Source of the DNA: an uncultured Nitrospirales bacterium
GTDB taxonomy: Bacteria > Nitrospirota > Nitrospiria > Nitrospirales > UBA8639
Reading direction: 5' to 3'
Assembly (NCBI GenBank): GCA_958295805.1
Contig: OY282373.1
Span: forward strand, 1,707,001 to 1,771,000
Length of the DNA stretch: 64,000 nucleotides
Under the pieces are notes generated by a model that saw only the letters and a program-made list of their open reading frames with translations, did not search any database and was not told the DNA's origin. Every line of letters starts with the position of its first letter. Position 1 is the first letter of the stretch. Both the position numbers and the translations under genes were made by a program. This document shows positions 62,773 to 64,000 of the stretch, piece by piece.

Positions 62773-64000
62773 ATACCGCTACCTTCCTTCTGTTAAAGTC
62801 GTTGTTAAAGTGGTTGGTGACGTAGAAATCGGCGATGGTCTCTCCTTCGCCTTTGATGGCTATCCTCTGCCAGGCTGACTCTGGAAGAAACGCGCGATTC
62901 CGATATTTATGCCAGTTATTGTCCCCGCCTTTGCTCACTATCCTTTGCCGGGCCGACTCCGGAAGAAACGCGCGATTCCGATGGATATACCCCTTATTAC
63001 CCCACACGTATATAAGGGAGTCCGGATACGTTTCCGTCAGCCAGCGCAGACCGTCCAGGTAAGCAGTCCCCCAGTATTCCAGAGGATACTGGTCGCCGAG
63101 GAGCCCCGGCGTTTCCCGGTCCACCAGGAAATTGAAATATGCTTGCTGATAGGGATGAATCCGAACCATCTGCAGGACAACGAGGAAAATACCCGCTCCC
63201 ACGAGGGTGTACACCCCGGCGCGGACGACGGTACGCCCCGAGACAGAAGCCAGACAATGCAGCCCGAACGCTGCCAGCGCGCAAAACGGCGCGTAGAGGA
63301 AGTACGTCTGTCGCCATCCGTTGTACATTGTGGGAGTAACCACGACGACTGCGATGAAGGTCATAATCAGGCAGCCGATTAGCAGGAAGCCAAATTTCAG
63401 GTCGGCGTGGCCCAGGATGTCCCGGGGACGGGTCCAGCCGCGACGGATGACGGCGATTATTCCGGCAACGCCCAGCAGGAGCGCGACCGGCGGGGTCGTA
63501 ATGGCGATCCAGGTTGGGATGTAATGGGGCGGCAGATTATTTCCCATTATCAACTCGCCCTGGAACAGTTGGGGGAACACGGTCTGGTGATGGGCCAGCG
63601 TGGCAAACATCTCGACGGAGCGCTCAATGGGGTTAGCCCAGAGGTAGGGAAGGGTAGCGTATAGAGCGAACATTGCGGCCAGGGCGAACACGCCGCCGGT
63701 GATCAACGCGTGTTTTCTGCCCCCCTCTCCCGTGTCAAAGAGCAAGTCCAGAGCGCGTACGGCCGGCACGGCGGCAAACAAGACCACGCCCAGGATGCGA
63801 ATGTTGATGAGAATGCCGACGGCTAGGCCGCACAGCAGAAACGCCCCCACCGTATCTTTGCGGAAAGCCCGGTGCGTCAGGAACAGGGCCACCATGAACA
63901 TCGCGACCAGAGGCAGGTCTTTGGTGTTGACGAAGGATTCAGCGTACAATCGAGGTTGCAGCAGGAACAGCAGCATCGCTCCGACCTGCTCAAATCCTTC
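62744..64000 (-). CDS. PMT-type membrane glycosyltransferase, 5' end outside window
   Basis: The frame is open to the window edge; the internal Met at 63976 is not the start. About 418 residues are seen. Multiple membrane helices (AMFMVALFLTHRAF; FLLCGLAVGILINIRILGVV; FGFLLIGCLIMTFIAVVVV) and the motif VNTKDLPLVAMF fit polyprenol-phosphate-sugar glycosyltransferases, with NGWRQTYFLYAPFCALAAFG late in the chain. Catalytic N-terminal acidic residues would lie beyond 64000. A 78-bp in-frame tandem duplication near the 3' end (62883 and 62961) repeats RNRAFLPESA. The frame ends at FAPIVHRRV, apparently prematurely. Confidence 0.8.
   Translation of the reverse strand, partial: EGFEQVGAMLLFLLQPRLYAESFVNTKDLPLVAMFMVALFLTHRAFRKDTVGAFLLCGLAVGILINIRILGVVLFAAVPAVRALDLLFDTGEGGRKHALITGGVFALAAMFALYATLPYLWANPIERSVEMFATLAHHQTVFPQLFQGELIMGNNLPPHYIPTWIAITTPPVALLLGVAGIIAVIRRGWTRPRDILGHADLKFGFLLIGCLIMTFIAVVVVTPTMYNGWRQTYFLYAPFCALAAFGLHCLASVSGRTVVRAGVYTLVGAGIFLVVLQMVRIHPYQQAYFNFLVDRETPGLLGDQYPLEYWGTAYLDGLRWLTETYPDSLIYVWGNKGYIHRNRAFLPESARQRIVSKGGDNNWHKYRNRAFLPESAWQRIAIKGEGETIADFYVTNHFNNDFNRRKVAVFAPIVHRRV

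Overview
The window reads as a chromosomal segment of a Gram-negative bacterium of moderately high G+C content. It has DegP/HtrA, outer-membrane beta-barrel proteins ending in Phe, MltG and standard bacterial housekeeping genes. Gene content (NHL-repeat and IPT/TIG proteins, an EF-G2-like paralogue, alaS-recA-thpR-cinA and valS-nadC-birA-coaX strings) would fit Nitrospirota or a neighbouring phylum, but that placement is an impression. No rRNA, tRNA or CRISPR array was seen.

Layout. 1-8.95 kb: a tandem palindromic repeat, a DegP-type protease, an orphan HicB-like ORF, an EF-G-like GTPase, a methyltransferase, a TPR gene cluster and a TlpA-like thioredoxin. 9.06-19.35 kb: a defence island on the minus strand, apparently one operon. 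In transcription order it holds a type III-like Mod, HicB and HicA, the type III Res, an unrecognised 1188-aa helical protein, a 50-aa ORF, a SfiI-like restriction enzyme and its m4C-type methyltransferase. Next come a secreted YtcJ-like amidohydrolase and a decayed IS1182-family element (21.22-22.39 kb). 22.4-28.4 kb: aspS, an RluB-type pseudouridine synthase, guaA and guaB. 28.4-29.2 kb: no intact gene; two copies of a small hairpin-ended repeat and a relic of a DUF4143-type ATPase. 29.2-33.2 kb: a 12-NHL-repeat protein, a HAD hydrolase and a 36-aa basic protein.

33.4-44.5 kb (plus strand): valS, nadC, birA, coaX, grpE, dnaK, two foreign-looking genes inserted between dnaK and dnaJ, dnaJ and rsmE. 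44.5-50.1 kb (minus): a cell-surface cluster with a Ycf48/BNR-like protein, a five-domain IPT/TIG protein and three tandem barrel paralogues. 50.2-57.6 kb (minus): ridA-like, mltG, alaS, recA, thpR and cinA. 57.8-64 kb (minus): an A+T-rich NTF2-like/DJ-1 pair, a fourth barrel paralogue, a duplicated arylsulfotransferase start with poly-G tracts, and a PMT-type glycosyltransferase that appears frameshifted and runs off the window.

The best candidate for something undescribed is the defence operon, above all the 1188-aa protein embedded between two different restriction-modification systems, and the HicBA toxin-antitoxin pair fitted exactly between mod and res. A second theme is a set of palindromic mini-elements whose hairpin arms vary in a compensatory way while the 7-nt loop is nearly constant, and another repeat family that has extended the C termini of nadC and probably cinA.
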